Positions 63,691 through 64,000 of a stretch of DNA of 64,000 nt are shown here, piece by piece. Source of the DNA: Isoetes taiwanensis. Lineage: Eukaryota; Streptophyta; Lycopodiopsida; Isoetales; Isoetaceae. The stretch lies in contig JAJEKV010000021.1 of NCBI GenBank assembly GCA_021234155.1, positions 12,771,760-12,835,759 on the forward strand, in the 5' to 3' direction. The translations under genes were made by a program, and so were the position numbers. Below the pieces are notes generated by a model, which made no database searches, was not told where the DNA came from, and was given only the letters and a program-made list of their open reading frames with translations. Position 1 is the stretch's first letter; every line of letters begins with the position of its first letter.

Positions 63691-64000
63691 CCACACTCCC
63701 CCCCCCCTTAATTGTTTAATGTATTTGTCGTCTGTCACGCATGACCAGCCCCTCTATTTGAAGAGGTTTTGGTTTTGTTGTCGCGTGGCATGCGTGATCA
63801 GCCCCTCCACTTTGGGAGGTTTGTTTTGTCACGTTTGTTCTAATGTCGGTGATGTGCAGGTACAGGTTGGCAAGCGGTAGCAGCTTCGACTTCTCCATTC
63901 GTGGGTTTTTTGGGAGCGAATTCTCAGCCTTACGTTTGTCCAAGCCCCTTGACGAAGGCTTATCACTAGGGTTTTTCCTCGAAAACCCAAAAGGGCGGGG
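63691..64000. other. Window end, no gene seen
   Basis: A diverged duplication of GCATG-GACCAGCCCCTC / GCGTGATCAGCCCCTC with a pyrimidine-rich neighbourhood. No supported coding region before the window ends. Confidence 0.35.

Noticed and set aside
63130-63880. Plus-strand frames in the segmental duplication as a secreted protein
   Set aside because: The two copies keep similar frames only because the DNA is duplicated; the 55-bp insertion breaks the frame and the ends differ.

Overview
This is nuclear DNA of a land plant. The window has spliced genes with GT-AG introns, a PLS-class pentatricopeptide-repeat gene, a plant UDP-glucuronate 4-epimerase gene, L1-type and other LINEs, PIF/Harbinger DNA transposons, a Ty3 fragment and many long (CT)n/(GA)n microsatellites. 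The low gene density, the long decayed repeat tracts and the intron-rich epimerase (the Arabidopsis homologues, as I recall, are largely intronless) fit a non-seed vascular plant such as a fern better than a compact angiosperm genome. I cannot place it more precisely.

Host genes that can be reconstructed: (1) a PPR gene on + at 15592-17547; (2) an unrecognised seven-exon gene on - at 18549-19880, whose exons join into one 291-codon frame, including one GC-AG intron; (3) part of an unrecognised multi-exon gene on - at about 32.58-33.53 kb; (4) a complete twelve-exon UDP-glucuronate 4-epimerase gene on + at 57392-59851. The rest is mostly mobile or repetitive DNA.

Layout. 0-10.6 kb: LINE-A (+), split at 4523/10164 by a 5.6-kb L1-clade LINE-B (-) flanked by a perfect 15-bp target-site duplication. 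10.9-13.2 kb: a Harbinger-like end module with (CT)n, then a ~300-350 bp tandem repeat. 15.5-20 kb: two host genes. 21-27 kb: a decayed coding region, a DNA element with 27-bp inverted ends, a tandem array rich in TTCnnGAAnnTTC motifs and a 45-bp minisatellite. 28.0-29.6 kb: Ty3 pol fragment followed by LTR/leader-like DNA. 37-40.4 kb: PIF/Harbinger element A (Myb-like gene plus antisense transposase remnant) with LINE-C lodged in its (GA)n tract. 41-48 kb: LINE-D fragment, a long near-perfect hairpin, LINE-E. 49.3-50.1 kb: Harbinger B inserted in a LINE fragment. 52.4-53.1 kb: LINE-F 3' end. 54-56 kb: tRNA-like SINE modules and short tandem duplications. 57-60 kb: epimerase. 63-64 kb: a segmental duplication, one copy of which carries a 55-bp insertion.

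The most interesting signal is shared by LINE-A, -C, -D, -E, -F and the 55-bp insertion. All end in related sequence that can fold into a 3' hairpin, followed by a pyrimidine-rich microsatellite tail that differs from copy to copy: CT, CTTC, ATTTC, CCCT or CTTAT. In the 55-bp case the uninserted duplicate is still present 370 bp away, and the tail unit equals the target-site sequence. This suggests a LINE family that recognises a 3' hairpin and builds its tail from the target, and it may explain part of the microsatellite content of this genome.
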